From NCBI GenBank assembly GCA_947168905.1, contig CAMVNR010000011.1, forward strand, positions 1-41,508: DNA of 41,508 nt. Direction: 5' to 3'. Shown one piece after another: positions 25,947-35,355 of the stretch (the first letter of the stretch is position 1; every line of letters starts with the position of its first letter). Made by a program: the position numbers and the translations under genes. The notes beneath the pieces were generated by a model. It was not told the origin of the DNA, ran no database searches, and saw nothing but the letters and a program-made list of their open reading frames with translations. The DNA is from an uncultured Lachnospiraceae bacterium (lineage in GTDB: Bacteria; Bacillota; Clostridia; Lachnospirales; Lachnospiraceae).

Positions 25947-27752
25947 TTACGAGAACCAGTCTCTGGCGGATACTGCCTTTCCGTTTTTCAGATAAACCCT
26001 CGGAACACGCCTGGAGATATCGCAGGCAAGCTCATAGTTGAAGCGTCCGGAAATCTGAGCGAGCTCTTCCATCGTGATTCTTTCGTCCCCGGATCTTCCG
26101 ATCAGGGTAACCCGCGTTCCTTCCGAAGCCTCCGGAACATCCGTCACGTCGATCATCATCTGGTCCATGCAGACGCGGCCGAGAATCCGGCAGCGTACGC
26201 CGGAAACAAGCACCTCCGCGCGGTTGGACAAGGCGCGCGGATATCCGTCCGCATAGCCTACAGAGACGGTCGCGATGCGCATTTCCCGGTCTGTCACAAA
26301 GGTTCCGCCGTAGCTTACGGGCATCCCTTCCGGAAGGGTTTTCACATAGCTGATCTCGGAATACCAGGATAGCGCGGGCTGCAGCTTGGCCGCGCTGTAG
26401 TCGCATTCGTCAGACGGGTTCAGCCCGTAGAGCGCAATTCCCACTCTTAGAAGCGCCGAGTCGCTGCAGTCAAAAAGAATCGAAGCCGCACTGTTCGCAT
26501 AGTGGGAAACCGGGACTTTCACGCCGTTTTCCCTTAAGCTTTGCACAAAGGCGCGGAAGACATCTATCTGCCTTTTCGACGCTGTATTCTCCTGCATGTC
26601 GGCTGTCGCCAGATGCGTGAAGATGCCCTCGGCTTCGATGCCGGGAAGCCCGGCGGCCGAAATCGCTGTCTGAAGCCCCGATTCATCCGGCAGGAATCCG
26701 ATCCTGTGCATTCCGGTATCGACTTTCAGATGGATACAGGCCTTTTTCCCCAGTGAAAGCGCCGTATCCGAAAGGATCTCAGCGTCCTTCAGAGAATATA
26801 CGGGCAGGCGGATTTCGTTCAGAATCATCTCCGGATAGCGCTCTTTTTTTACATGTCCGAGAATGATCACCGGCTTTGTGATTCCGGCTTTTCGAAGCTC
26901 CAGCGCCTCCTCCGGCGTTGCTGCTGCAAAGCCCCAGACAAGATCCTGTATTTCTCTGGCCACCGGCACTGCCCCGTGTCCGTACCCGTCCGCCTTGACG
27001 ACAGCCGTAAAGCCATCGCTTCTTCCGGCATTTTTCATAATGGACAGGACATTATTCCTGACCGCATCCAGGTCGACAGCAGCATAGCAGCGCTCATACC
27101 CTTCTTTGAAACAGCTTTGCAGCTTTTCTTTCCTTTCGGCGGCCTGCTTGGAAAAAACGCAGCCGCAGTAATTCTGGCGGTAGAGTCCGAACTCTTTCGA
27201 CAGTTCGATGGAACGCTGGTATCCGCCCCGCTTTTTAAAATCCGACGGAAGGAAACGGACATCGAATTCCTTCGCCGCTTCTTCTCCGATTTCATTCAAA
27301 AGCGCAGCGTTCTTTAAGGGGCTGATCGTCAGCGTCGTCGTAAAGAAATCATATCCGCCTTCCTTTGCGCGCCGCGCCGTTTCATACAGCCGCAAGCGAA
27401 AGCATTTTTCACAGCGTTTTCCGCCTTCAGGAGCATCTTCAAGCCCCTTCGCAGCGCCGAAAAACGCTGAAGGCTCGTAGCTGCCTTCCATAAAGTCGAT
27501 CCGGTGTGCGGGGTTCATTTCCCGGATCAGGCGCTTTGTCTCTTCTTTTCTTAAGCGGTATTCCTCTTCTTCGGAGATATTCGGATTGTAATAGAAAACC
27601 GTGATTTCAAAAAAATCCGACAGATACTCCAGCACATAGGACGAACACGGCGCGCAGCAGGCATGCAGAAGGAGCCGCGGCACACTTCCCGTCTGCTGCA
27701 GCTCCAGAGTCATTTTATCCAGTTCTTTCTGGTAGTTTCGTTTTTGATTCAT
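25947..27752 (-). CDS. Fusion: epoxyqueuosine reductase QueH + alanine racemase
   Basis: This 601-aa frame joins two full enzymes. Residues 1-215 are QueH (DUF208), which reduces epoxyqueuosine to queuosine in tRNA; its metal-site cysteines are in HACCAPCSS (32, 33, 36), CEKC (114, 117) and YCGC (196, 198). Residues 218-601 are alanine racemase (L-Ala to D-Ala for peptidoglycan), with PLP lysine K253 in VVKADGYGHG, the catalytic-tyrosine region SVGYADGYP and RVCMDQMMID. No stop or usable ATG/GTG/TTG start lies at the junction. The ATG at 27752 has a weak site and sits two bases after the GNAT stop. The fusion is unusual; a base-calling error at the junction is the main alternative. Confidence 0.88.
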   Translation of the reverse strand: MNQKRNYQKELDKMTLELQQTGSVPRLLLHACCAPCSSYVLEYLSDFFEITVFYYNPNISEEEEYRLRKEETKRLIREMNPAHRIDFMEGSYEPSAFFGAAKGLEDAPEGGKRCEKCFRLRLYETARRAKEGGYDFFTTTLTISPLKNAALLNEIGEEAAKEFDVRFLPSDFKKRGGYQRSIELSKEFGLYRQNYCGCVFSKQAAERKEKLQSCFKEGYERCYAAVDLDAVRNNVLSIMKNAGRSDGFTAVVKADGYGHGAVPVAREIQDLVWGFAAATPEEALELRKAGITKPVIILGHVKKERYPEMILNEIRLPVYSLKDAEILSDTALSLGKKACIHLKVDTGMHRIGFLPDESGLQTAISAAGLPGIEAEGIFTHLATADMQENTASKRQIDVFRAFVQSLRENGVKVPVSHYANSAASILFDCSDSALLRVGIALYGLNPSDECDYSAAKLQPALSWYSEISYVKTLPEGMPVSYGGTFVTDREMRIATVSVGYADGYPRALSNRAEVLVSGVRCRILGRVCMDQMMIDVTDVPEASEGTRVTLIGRSGDERITMEELAQISGRFNYELACDISRRVPRVYLKNGKAVSARDWFS

Positions 27753-27754
27753 AT

Positions 27755-28225
27755 TCAGAGAATTATTTCCATCTGGGTTTCTTTCGGCTTCATCCCGAGA
27801 TTTTCATAAAAACTGCGGGCATTTTCATTGCCTTCCCATACATTCAGTGTAACTTCACGGCAGCCGCGTCGGACAGCTTCCTCCTTCACGAAGGCAAAAA
27901 GCGCTTTTCCGATGCCCTGTCCCCGCAGCTTTTCATCGACGCACAGATCGTCGATGAAAAGCGACGTGAACGGAACCATGTTGTTGGAAAAGGGCTGATG
28001 TTTCAGAATGCAGAAGGCATAGCCGAGAACATTGTCCGCTTCGTCCGAAGCGACAAAAACCGGCCGCGCGTCATCCCGGAAAATCTCCAGGAGCTCTTCC
28101 CCGGTATACTTGGTCGTACCGGAAATAAAGATGTCCGGCCGGATCTTTGCATGAAGCTCCAATACCTCCTGAAGGAGACGGATCACTGCAGGGATGTCCT
28201 TTTCTTCTGCTCTTCTGATCTGCAT
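27755..28225 (-). CDS. GNAT family N-acetyltransferase
   Basis: The 156-aa protein has the GNAT fold with the acetyl-CoA motif LRGQGIGKALF (near 100) and the C-terminal VWEGNENARSFYENLGM. A short N-terminal RRAEEKDIPAVIRL helix is typical. The substrate cannot be told. GGGAGG lies just before the ATG. It sits between rpoD and the QueH-Alr fusion and is likely in the same transcript. Confidence 0.9.
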   Translation of the reverse strand: MQIRRAEEKDIPAVIRLLQEVLELHAKIRPDIFISGTTKYTGEELLEIFRDDARPVFVASDEADNVLGYAFCILKHQPFSNNMVPFTSLFIDDLCVDEKLRGQGIGKALFAFVKEEAVRRGCREVTLNVWEGNENARSFYENLGMKPKETQMEIIL

Positions 28226-28270
28226 TCTTGCCTCCCGTAAATAAAGGTTTCTGCCTGTCAGCAGCCCTTC

Positions 28271-29506
28271 TTACTGCAGAAAATCGCGGATTCTTTTCGA
28301 CCGGACGGGGTTGCGGAGCTTTCTTAATGCCTTCGCCTCGATCTGGCGGATTCTCTCACGCGTCACATTGAACTCCTTGCCGACCTCCTCGAGTGTCCGC
28401 GGATGCCCGTCCAGAAGGCCGAAACGCAGGATGATTACCTGGCGTTCCCTGTCCTTCAGGTCCCCGAGAAGGGTATCAATCTCCTCCCGGAGCATGACGT
28501 TCTCCACATTCACCTCGGGCGTAACCGTATTGGTATCCGCCACAAAGTCCCCGAGGTTCGAATCGTCCTCTTCGCCGATCGGCGTTTCCAGAGACGCGGG
28601 TTCTCTCGCGATCTGCATGATCTCCATCACCTTGGATTCGGAAAGGTCCAGCGCCTTGGCAAGCTCTGTGACAGAAGGCTCGTAGCCGAGCTCCAGGGTA
28701 AGCTTTCTCTGCATTTTGGACATCTTGTTGATCGTTTCCACCATATGCACGGGCACACGGATCGTACGCGCCTGATCTGCAAGCGCACGCGTGACAGACT
28801 GCCGGATCCACCAGGTAGCATAGGTGGAGAGCTTGTAGCCCTTCGTGTAATCAAACTTCTCGACGCCCTTGATGAGTCCGAGATTTCCCTCCTGGACAAG
28901 GTCCAGGAAGCTCATTCCCCGGCCGGTATAACGTTTCGCAATGCTCACGACCAGACGAAGGTTCGCCTCGATCAGCCGCTGCTTCGCAGCTTCGTCTCCA
29001 TCGGCTTTTTTCTTGGCAAGCTCGATTTCCTCGTCCGCGGAAAGAAGCGGAACCATACCGCTTTCCTTCAGATACATGCGGACGGGATCTCCCGTGCCTA
29101 CGCCCTCCAGAAGGTCCAGATTCGTCAGGTTGATGTCCTCGGTCTCGTCCATGTCGCCGTCCGAGAAATCATCATCGAGAATATCCACATCCAGGAGCAG
29201 ATCGTCATTCATGATCCGGAGCACATCGATTTTCTTCCGCTCCAGATGAGAGATAATGCTTTCAATCTGATCCGGTGAAAGCGTAATGCCCTTGAAGAAG
29301 TTATTGATATCGTCAACTTCCAGAATGGAATTATGCTGGCGTCCGTATTCCACGAGCTTTTCAAGCATCTGCGGAGTCACCGAATTCTTGTCCTGGCCGG
29401 ACCGCAGCGCTTCTTCTTCTCTTTTCTCGTCGGCTTCATCCGTATATTCGTCTGAGATAAGTTCCTCTTCCTGCAGCTCGTTATTTTCTACGTTGTTTTT
29501 TCTCAT
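28271..29506 (-). CDS. rpoD: Primary sigma factor RpoD (sigma-A)
   Basis: The 411-aa housekeeping sigma factor has all regions: acidic 1.1 (about 45-110), 1.2 near [12 protein letters not shown], region 2 with [19 protein letters not shown] and [16 protein letters not shown] (-10 recognition), region 3, and region 4 with the helix-turn-helix [26 protein letters not shown] precedes the ATG. It follows leuS by 22 bp. In many Firmicutes rpoD follows dnaG, which is not in this window. Confidence 0.98.
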   Translation of the reverse strand: MRKNNVENNELQEEELISDEYTDEADEKREEEALRSGQDKNSVTPQMLEKLVEYGRQHNSILEVDDINNFFKGITLSPDQIESIISHLERKKIDVLRIMNDDLLLDVDILDDDFSDGDMDETEDINLTNLDLLEGVGTGDPVRMYLKESGMVPLLSADEEIELAKKKADGDEAAKQRLIEANLRLVVSIAKRYTGRGMSFLDLVQEGNLGLIKGVEKFDYTKGYKLSTYATWWIRQSVTRALADQARTIRVPVHMVETINKMSKMQRKLTLELGYEPSVTELAKALDLSESKVMEIMQIAREPASLETPIGEEDDSNLGDFVADTNTVTPEVNVENVMLREEIDTLLGDLKDRERQVIILRFGLLDGHPRTLEEVGKEFNVTRERIRQIEAKALRKLRNPVRSKRIRDFLQ

Positions 29507-29528
29507 GAAATATCCTTTCGTGTCCCTG

Positions 29529-31928
29529 TTATCTGACTACGATATTCACAATTCTTCCCGGAACGTAAATCTCCTTCACGATCGAGCCGGTCAGCCGGCT
29601 GCCGAGGGCTTCTTTCGCAGCAGCGATTGCGGTATCCTTATCGGCGCCGCGCGCAATTTTCACACTGCCCCTCACGCGCCCGTTCACCTGAATGCCGATC
29701 TCGATCATGTCTTCGACCGTCTTCTCCTCATCGTGCTCCGGCCAGTCCGCCTGATACAGCCTTCCTCCGAAGCCCTGCGTCTCCCAGATTTCTTCGGTCA
29801 TGTGCGGCGCCACCGGATTCAGGAGCTGAAGGAGGGTCTTCAGTTCGCCCTTTGTCACGGAGCCCGCCCGGTAGAAGTCATTAACAAGAGACATCATTGC
29901 AGCGATCGCGGTGTTGAACTTCAGATTTTCAAAATCCGAGCTGACCTTTTTGATCGTCTGATGCACTCTCGTCTCGAGCGCTTTGGAGTACCCTTCGTCT
30001 TCTGTCAGCATATCCTGAAGCTTCCAGACGCGCTCAAGGAATTTTCTGCATCCCCGGACTCCTTCCTGGGACCAGGCGGCGGAAAGCTCGAATGCTCCGA
30101 TGAACATTTCGTAGGTTCTGAGCGTATCCGCGCCGAACTCACTCACGATATCATCCGGATTTACAACATTTCCGCGGGACTTTGACATCTTTTCGCCGTT
30201 CTCGCCGAGAATCATTCCGTGAGAGGTACGTTTCCTGTAAGGCTCCTTGACCGGAACGGCTCCCTGATCGTAGAGGAAGCGGTTCCAGAATCTCGAATAC
30301 AGAAGGTGCAGCGTTGTGTGCTCCATGCCTCCGTTATACCAGTCGACGGGCATCCAGTACTTCAGCGCCTCCGGGCGTGCGATTCCGGTCTCACAGTGCG
30401 GATCACAGTAGCGGAGGAAATACCAGGAAGAGCCTGCCCACTGGGGCATTGTATCCGTTTCCCTCTTTGCCGGGCCGCCGCAGCACGGGCATGTGACATT
30501 GACCCAGTCGGTCATCTTCGCAATCGGCGATTCCCCGTTGTCGGTCGGCTCATAAGACTCCACATCCGGCAGGATTAAAGGAAGTTCGGATTCGTCAAGC
30601 GGTACAAAGCCGCATTTTTCACAGTGAATCACCGGGATCGGCTCGCCCCAGTAGCGCTGGCGGGAGAAGACCCAGTCGCGGAGCTTGTAATTTGTCTTCG
30701 GCGTACCCACGCCATGCTCCTCCATCCACTCTGTAATCTTCTTTTTCGCCTCTTCGACTTCCAGGCCGTTCAGGAATCCCGAGTTCACCATCGTTCCGGA
30801 CTGTGTATTGGTATAAGCCGCTTCTTCGACGTTTCCGCCGGAAACGACCTCGATAATGGGCAGATTGAATTTTTTCGCGAAGTCCCAGTCTCTCTCGTCA
30901 TGGGCCGGAACCGCCATGATCGCGCCGGTTCCGTAGGTCATCAGCACATAGTCGGAAATCCAGATCGGAATTTCTTCGTTTGTCACGGGGTTGACGGCGC
31001 GAAGGCCCTTGATCTCGACGCCGGTCTTGTCCTTGACAAGCTCTGTACGTTCGAATTCGCTCTTTTTCGCGGCTTCCTCGCGGTACGCAAGGAGTTCGTC
31101 GTAGTTTTCGATATCATCCTTGAAAAGGTCGATATAAGGATGTTCCGGCGAAATGACCATATAGGTTGCGCCGAACATCGTATCGGGACGCGTCGTATAA
31201 ATGCGGAGCTTTTCCTTCTTTCCAACGAGCTGGAATTCAGCCTCGGCACCCTGGGATTTTCCGATCCAGTTAATCTGGGAAGTCTTGATTTTCTCCATAT
31301 AATCGACTTCCGACAGGCCTTCGATCAGCTTCTCGGCATATTCCGTAATCTTCAGCATCCACTGGGACTTCACGCGCCGGATCACTTCGGTGCCGCATCT
31401 CTCGCAGCAGCCGTTCACCACTTCCTCGTTCGCGAGGCCGCACTTGCAGGACGGACACCAGTTGATCGGCATTTCCGCCTTATATGCAAGGCCCGCCTTG
31501 AAGAGCTTCAGGAAGATCCACTGCGTCCAGTGATAGTAGGACGGATCGGTCGTATTGACTTCGCGGTCCCAGTCGAAGGAATAGCCCAGCGACTGAAGCT
31601 GCTGCTTGAAGCGTCTGACATTATTCTCGGTGACGATCTTCGGATGAATATGGTTTTTGATCGCATAGTTCTCCGTCGGAAGGCCGAATGCGTCCCAGCC
31701 CATCGGATAAAGCACATTGTAGTGCTGCATCCGGCGTTTTCTTGCAACAATATCCAGTGCGGTATACGGACGCGGGTGTCCGACATGCAGGCCCTGCCCC
31801 GAAGGATACGGGAACTCTACGAGTGCATAGAATTTCGGCAGCGTATAGTCTTCCTTCGCTGCGAATGCTTTCTCGTCTTCCCAGATTTTCTGCCACTTAG
31901 GTTCAATTTTCTTCGGTTCGTACCGCAT
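29529..31928 (-). CDS. leuS: Leucyl-tRNA synthetase
   Basis: The 799-aa class I enzyme charges tRNA-Leu. It has the HxGH motif HVGHPRP, zinc-site cysteines in NWCPSCKCG and CCERCG, the CP1 editing domain ([20 protein letters not shown]) and KMSKSRGN. I start it at ATG 31928 because AAGGAG lies 8 nt upstream; the GTG at 31937 overlaps that site. The 5' region holds a separate small RNA rather than a T-box leader. Confidence 0.98.
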   Translation of the reverse strand: MRYEPKKIEPKWQKIWEDEKAFAAKEDYTLPKFYALVEFPYPSGQGLHVGHPRPYTALDIVARKRRMQHYNVLYPMGWDAFGLPTENYAIKNHIHPKIVTENNVRRFKQQLQSLGYSFDWDREVNTTDPSYYHWTQWIFLKLFKAGLAYKAEMPINWCPSCKCGLANEEVVNGCCERCGTEVIRRVKSQWMLKITEYAEKLIEGLSEVDYMEKIKTSQINWIGKSQGAEAEFQLVGKKEKLRIYTTRPDTMFGATYMVISPEHPYIDLFKDDIENYDELLAYREEAAKKSEFERTELVKDKTGVEIKGLRAVNPVTNEEIPIWISDYVLMTYGTGAIMAVPAHDERDWDFAKKFNLPIIEVVSGGNVEEAAYTNTQSGTMVNSGFLNGLEVEEAKKKITEWMEEHGVGTPKTNYKLRDWVFSRQRYWGEPIPVIHCEKCGFVPLDESELPLILPDVESYEPTDNGESPIAKMTDWVNVTCPCCGGPAKRETDTMPQWAGSSWYFLRYCDPHCETGIARPEALKYWMPVDWYNGGMEHTTLHLLYSRFWNRFLYDQGAVPVKEPYRKRTSHGMILGENGEKMSKSRGNVVNPDDIVSEFGADTLRTYEMFIGAFELSAAWSQEGVRGCRKFLERVWKLQDMLTEDEGYSKALETRVHQTIKKVSSDFENLKFNTAIAAMMSLVNDFYRAGSVTKGELKTLLQLLNPVAPHMTEEIWETQGFGGRLYQADWPEHDEEKTVEDMIEIGIQVNGRVRGSVKIARGADKDTAIAAAKEALGSRLTGSIVKEIYVPGRIVNIVVR

Positions 31929-31984
31929 GTTTTTCACTCCTTACTGTTTTTTGGCATTGACTTCATTTTATGGAAAAAGCCACA

Positions 31985-32016
31985 GAAAACAAACAAAACC
32001 GTAAACACAGGTTTTG
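31985..32016 (-). terminator. Terminator of the noncoding RNA
   Basis: CAAAACC and GGTTTTG form a perfect 7-bp stem with a 9-nt loop, followed by TTTGTTTTC. It lies 56 bp before the leuS start. Confidence 0.8.
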
Positions 32017-32227
32017 TCTGCCGCCTATGGATTTTCTGCATATAAAATCCCGGGAGTGCCGTTTCCCCGCAAGTTGACTCCCAGCATATCGCCAGGTGGG
32101 TTTCCGCATCATGACTTCTGCCTTCCACTGATAAAAGATGAGGCCTGACATCCGCCATGAGATATAGGAATCCCGTATTATGTCATGTAGGTTCAAAATA
32201 GCGGGAATATCGTACACCCCAGGACAG
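31985..32227 (-). ncRNA. Structured noncoding RNA, class uncertain (raiA-motif-like candidate)
   Basis: A promoter of TTGATA-17-TATAAT and an intrinsic terminator delimit a transcript of about 210 nt plus terminator with no coding frame. On the minus strand I can pair: a closing stem CTGTC (32223-32227) with GGCAG (32018-32022); GATAT+TCCCG with CGGGA+ATATC (32202-32211 with 32161-32175, a 5-nt bulge); TCATGGC with GTCATGA (32154-32160 with 32109-32115), enclosing GCCT/AGGC; CTGGGAGT with ACTCCCGG (32077-32084 with 32050-32057); GGATTTT with AAAATCC (32044-32050 with 32029-32035, sharing one base with the previous stem). The result is multibranched. Size, architecture and clostridial host suit the raiA motif, but I cannot confirm a family. 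No T-box core is present. Confidence 0.75.
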
Positions 32228-32231
32228 CTGT

Positions 32232-32260
32232 ATTATAACAAAAATCTGACGGATTATCAA
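32232..32260 (-). promoter_or_regulatory. Promoter of the noncoding RNA
   Basis: TTGATA (32255-32260), exactly 17 bp, TATAAT (32232-32237). The -10 is a perfect match. The -35 overlaps the rluD stop codon. It is one of the strongest promoters in the window. Confidence 0.82.
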
Positions 32261-33195
32261 TGACTTCTGAGAGAATTCAGTATTTTTTCAAAATATTCCG
32301 GATCCGGGACCGAAAATTCCATATACCTGCCGTCTTTCGGATGCACAAATCCGAGAAGATATGCGTGCAGACACTGTCCCTGCGATGCATCCTTTGTCTT
32401 CCGTCCCCCGTAGACCTCGTCTCCGAGAAGCGGATGTCCAAGATGCGCCATATGTACGCGGATCTGATGCGTTCTCCCGGTTTCCAGACGGCATTCAATG
32501 AGCGTACAGCTCCCGAAGCGCTCGAGCACGCGGCAATGCGTTACGGCGTTCTTCCCGTTCTGCTCGTCAACCGCCATTTTCTTCCGGTTCTTTTTGTCTC
32601 TGCCGATCGGAAGATCTACCGTTAAGCTGTCTTCCTTCAGGTTTCCCATGACGATTGCCCGGTAGCGGCGGTTTACGGAATGCTCCTTCAGCTGCTCCGA
32701 GATCTTAAGATGCGCCTCATCGTTTTTGCAGGCAATCACAATTCCGGTCGTATCCCGGTCGATTCTGTGCACAATTCCCGGGCGAAGCACCCCGTTGATT
32801 CCGGACAGATCGCTGCAGTGATACAGAAGCGCATTGACAAGCGTCCCGGCAGTATGTCCCGGGGCTGGGTGGACAACCATGCCCTTCGGCTTGTTCACCA
32901 GAATCACGTCCTCGTCCTCATAGACAATGTCCAGCGGAATATTCTCCGGAGAGATTTCAAGGCGAACCGGCTCCGGAAAACGGATACGGATTTCGTCATC
33001 CTCCTTCAAAAGGACGGATGGGCGCACCGTCTTCTCGTTCACCAGGACAGCACCGTCCTTAATCAGGCGCTGAAAAAAGGTCCGGCTCTTCTCGGGAAAG
33101 GCCTCGGAAAGATAGATATCCAGCCGAAAGTCCTGGTCTTCGGGTCCGGCAATCAGGACCTTACTGTCTTCATTTTTGTCCGAATATCCTGTCAT
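32257..33195 (-). CDS. rluD: RluA/RluD family pseudouridine synthase
   Basis: The 312-aa enzyme makes pseudouridine in 23S rRNA. An S4 RNA-binding domain (about 18-75) precedes the catalytic domain with the aspartate motif HRIDRDTTGIV (near 140) and the conserved GRTHQIRVHMAHLGHPLLGD. The exact target is inferred from the RluD-like layout. It starts three bases after the lspA stop and has a weak site. Its stop codon lies inside the promoter of the downstream RNA. Confidence 0.93.
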   Translation of the reverse strand: MTGYSDKNEDSKVLIAGPEDQDFRLDIYLSEAFPEKSRTFFQRLIKDGAVLVNEKTVRPSVLLKEDDEIRIRFPEPVRLEISPENIPLDIVYEDEDVILVNKPKGMVVHPAPGHTAGTLVNALLYHCSDLSGINGVLRPGIVHRIDRDTTGIVIACKNDEAHLKISEQLKEHSVNRRYRAIVMGNLKEDSLTVDLPIGRDKKNRKKMAVDEQNGKNAVTHCRVLERFGSCTLIECRLETGRTHQIRVHMAHLGHPLLGDEVYGGRKTKDASQGQCLHAYLLGFVHPKDGRYMEFSVPDPEYFEKILNSLRSH

Positions 33196-33198
33196 AGC

Positions 33199-33879
33199 TT
33201 ACTTTTCGCCGCTTTTCAGGCTGTCCGGTGATTCTGCCTCAGCCTCCGCATTTTCTTTAGACAGCTCTTCTTTTGCTTCTGTCTCTTCTTCTTCCTTCGA
33301 AGTCTCGTCCGGTGTTTTAGTCTTCTCGTCATCCGGCGTATTCGGAGCAGTCATCTCCTTCGCCGCTGTTTCCTTTTTCCCGAATCCGTAGACTTTCGTG
33401 AATTCCTCGTCCTTATAGACGAACAGAAGCAGGATAAACAGGGAAATCGCGCTCAGGGTGACAAAGCTGTCCGCCACATTGAAGATCGGGAAATTAATCA
33501 GCTTGAAGAACAGGAAATCCACAACATATTTCGTTGAAATCCTGTCGATCAGATTGCCGACTGCCCCGCCCGTCATGACGGTCAGAACGATAATCATCGG
33601 AAGGAAGCGTTTCGTAAACGGTGTCCGGTACAGGAGGTAGAGAACAGCCAGAAGAATCAGCGCGCTTGCAATATAAAAGAAAACCTGCTGGTTCTGCAGA
33701 AGGCCGAAAGCCATCCCGTAATTCTCAAGATAATGAAATTCAAACACGCCGGGCCACAGTTCGATCGGTGCCTGGCCCATCAGCCTTTTGACCGCCCAGT
33801 TTTTGGACAGGCGGTCAAGGAAGACGAGAAGCGCCGTTCCTGCCGCAAAAAGTCCGTATTTTGCTGCCTTTTCCTTCAT
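33199..33879 (-). CDS. lspA: Signal peptidase II with acidic C-terminal tail
   Basis: LspA (226 aa) cuts lipoprotein signal peptides. Four membrane helices and the conserved aspartates are present: GNLIDR (D112), VVDF (D121) and NVAD (D137). The family is usually 150-170 aa. Here about 65 extra residues follow the last helix, made mostly of Glu, Lys, Asp, Ser and Thr and predicted disordered on the cytoplasmic side. GGTGG precedes the ATG. A terminator lies between sepF and this gene, so it likely has its own promoter, which I could not identify. Confidence 0.93.
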   Translation of the reverse strand: MKEKAAKYGLFAAGTALLVFLDRLSKNWAVKRLMGQAPIELWPGVFEFHYLENYGMAFGLLQNQQVFFYIASALILLAVLYLLYRTPFTKRFLPMIIVLTVMTGGAVGNLIDRISTKYVVDFLFFKLINFPIFNVADSFVTLSAISLFILLLFVYKDEEFTKVYGFGKKETAAKEMTAPNTPDDEKTKTPDETSKEEEETEAKEELSKENAEAEAESPDSLKSGEK

Positions 33880-33915
33880 AAATCCACCAATTATTATTTC
33901 TGCCTTTCGACATTT

Positions 33916-33949
33916 ATAAAAGGGAGTGGAATGAACTCATCCCCCTCCC
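33916..33949 (-). terminator. Terminator of sepF
   Basis: On the minus strand GGGAGGGGGATGA and TCATTCCACTCCC pair at 11 of 13 positions with a 2-nt loop, followed by TTTTAT. It separates sepF from lspA-rluD. Confidence 0.7.
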
Positions 33950-33990
33950 CGCGTTATAAGCAAGTCAGTTTTCGGGCCAAACTTCCCTGA

Positions 33991-34635
33991 TCAGATGTTT
34001 CCCGACAGCGAGCTTAAGTCAACCATGTCGCCCATCAGTTCGTCAAAATCTCCGGAGAGATTCATGTCACGGGGTACGACAATGAAAATCTTCCTGCTGA
34101 TCTTCTGGAGATTGCCGCCGACCGTATAGCAGGCACCGGAAGCGAAATCAATAATCCGCTGCGCGGCGGACATATCGATGCCCTCAAGGTTCAGTACGAC
34201 AGCCTTGCGGTCCAGAAGGAGCTCCGCGATGGTATTCGCATCATTGAAGCTCTTCGGCATCACCATACAGACCTCCGGTCCCCCGCTTCGGTTCATGCCG
34301 ACAACGTTCTGGCGCTGCTGGGTGTAGGATGAACTGTTTCCGGAAGCATAGGAGCTCTGCGTGTAGGAAGGCGTTTTCTTCGCTGCGGGCTTACTCTTTT
34401 CGCGTTCTCTCGGGGAAACAGGCGCTACCTTATCCTCAAAATCATCGAAATCATCCAGGTCGTCGTCATTATCCGCAGGACGGGACTTGACTCTGGACTT
34501 TTCTTTCTTTTCAGGCTTCTTTTTGGGAAGGATTTCTTCGTCGTCCTCGTAGTCGTCATAATCGTCATAGTCATCGTAGTCGTCTTCTTCGTTGACCATT
34601 TTCATCTTCTTCAAAAAGTTATCTACAACGCCCAT
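33991..34635 (-). CDS. sepF: Cell division protein SepF
   Basis: SepF (214 aa) anchors FtsZ to the membrane. The N-terminal amphipathic helix (MGVVDNFLKKMKMV) is followed by a long acidic, low-complexity linker and the conserved SepF domain (about 118-214; VVLNLEGIDMSAAQRIIDF and IFIVVPRDM). Residues 16-34 are a DDY repeat. I chose ATG 34635 because GGGAGA lies 8 nt upstream. It overlaps the end of yggS. Confidence 0.94.
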   Translation of the reverse strand: MGVVDNFLKKMKMVNEEDDYDDYDDYDDYEDDEEILPKKKPEKKEKSRVKSRPADNDDDLDDFDDFEDKVAPVSPREREKSKPAAKKTPSYTQSSYASGNSSSYTQQRQNVVGMNRSGGPEVCMVMPKSFNDANTIAELLLDRKAVVLNLEGIDMSAAQRIIDFASGACYTVGGNLQKISRKIFIVVPRDMNLSGDFDELMGDMVDLSSLSGNI

Positions 34636-34637
34636 TT

Positions 34638-35333
34638 TCAAGATCTCCCATAATTTCTTTCTCCGAAGATCGCCGTTCCGATACGCACGATGGTCGCGCC
34701 CTCTTCAACAGCCACTTCAAAGTCTGATGTCATCCCCATGGATAACACATTCATGTCTATATTATCGTAGTTTTTATTTCCAATGTCAACCGCTAATTGA
34801 AACATTTTTCGAAAAATCGGCCGGTTTTTTTCCGGGTCGTCTACAAAGGGCGCCACACACATGAGGCCGCACAGATGCACTCCGGGGAGCGAACTTACGG
34901 CGACTGCTGCGTCCTCCGCCTCCGAAAAATCATATCCGAATTTGCTTTCTTCATTTCCGCCGTTGATTTCGAGAAGGATATCCGTCACCTGGCCTTTTTT
35001 TACGGACTCCTTAGAGATTTCCTCGGCGAGGCGCAGGGAATCCACCGAATGAATCAGGACCGCCGCGCCAAGCGTCTGGCGGACTTTATTGCGCTGCAGA
35101 TGGCCGATCATATGAAAGCGCGCTTCCGGTATCAGCGCCGCCTTCTCGGAAAGCTCCTGCACATAATTTTCCCCGAAATCCCTGTGGCCTGCCGCTAAAA
35201 GCTCCCGGATATCCTCCGCGGGCTTCGTCTTGCTGACCGCAAGGATGGTCACTTCCTTCGGATCTCTCCCGGCCCTGAGGCAGGCTTCGTTCACTCTTTT
35301 CTGAACTTCATTAAAACGTTCCGTCACTGACAT
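34638..35333 (-). CDS. YggS/PROSC family PLP-binding protein
   Basis: The 231-aa protein is a TIM-barrel PLP carrier that keeps vitamin B6 in balance. The PLP lysine is in AVSKTKP (near 36), with FGENYVQEL, HMIGHLQRNK and the final SMGMTSDFEVAV / VRIGTAIFGER motifs. It lies directly before sepF (ylmE-ylmF order in Bacillus). AGGAAAC precedes the ATG. Confidence 0.95.
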   Translation of the reverse strand: MSVTERFNEVQKRVNEACLRAGRDPKEVTILAVSKTKPAEDIRELLAAGHRDFGENYVQELSEKAALIPEARFHMIGHLQRNKVRQTLGAAVLIHSVDSLRLAEEISKESVKKGQVTDILLEINGGNEESKFGYDFSEAEDAAVAVSSLPGVHLCGLMCVAPFVDDPEKNRPIFRKMFQLAVDIGNKNYDNIDMNVLSMGMTSDFEVAVEEGATIVRIGTAIFGERNYGRS

Positions 35334-35355
35334 ATCTGATGTTTCCTGTCATCCT

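Noticed and set aside
31985-32227. 6S RNA
   Set aside because: 6S RNA is a long rod with one central bubble; this RNA folds into several side-by-side stems around a short closing helix.
31938-32256. T-box riboswitch before leuS
   Set aside because: The conserved T-box core (TGGNACCGCG) and an antiterminator are absent; the terminator stem lacks the T-box partner sequence. The promoter-to-terminator unit looks like a separate RNA.
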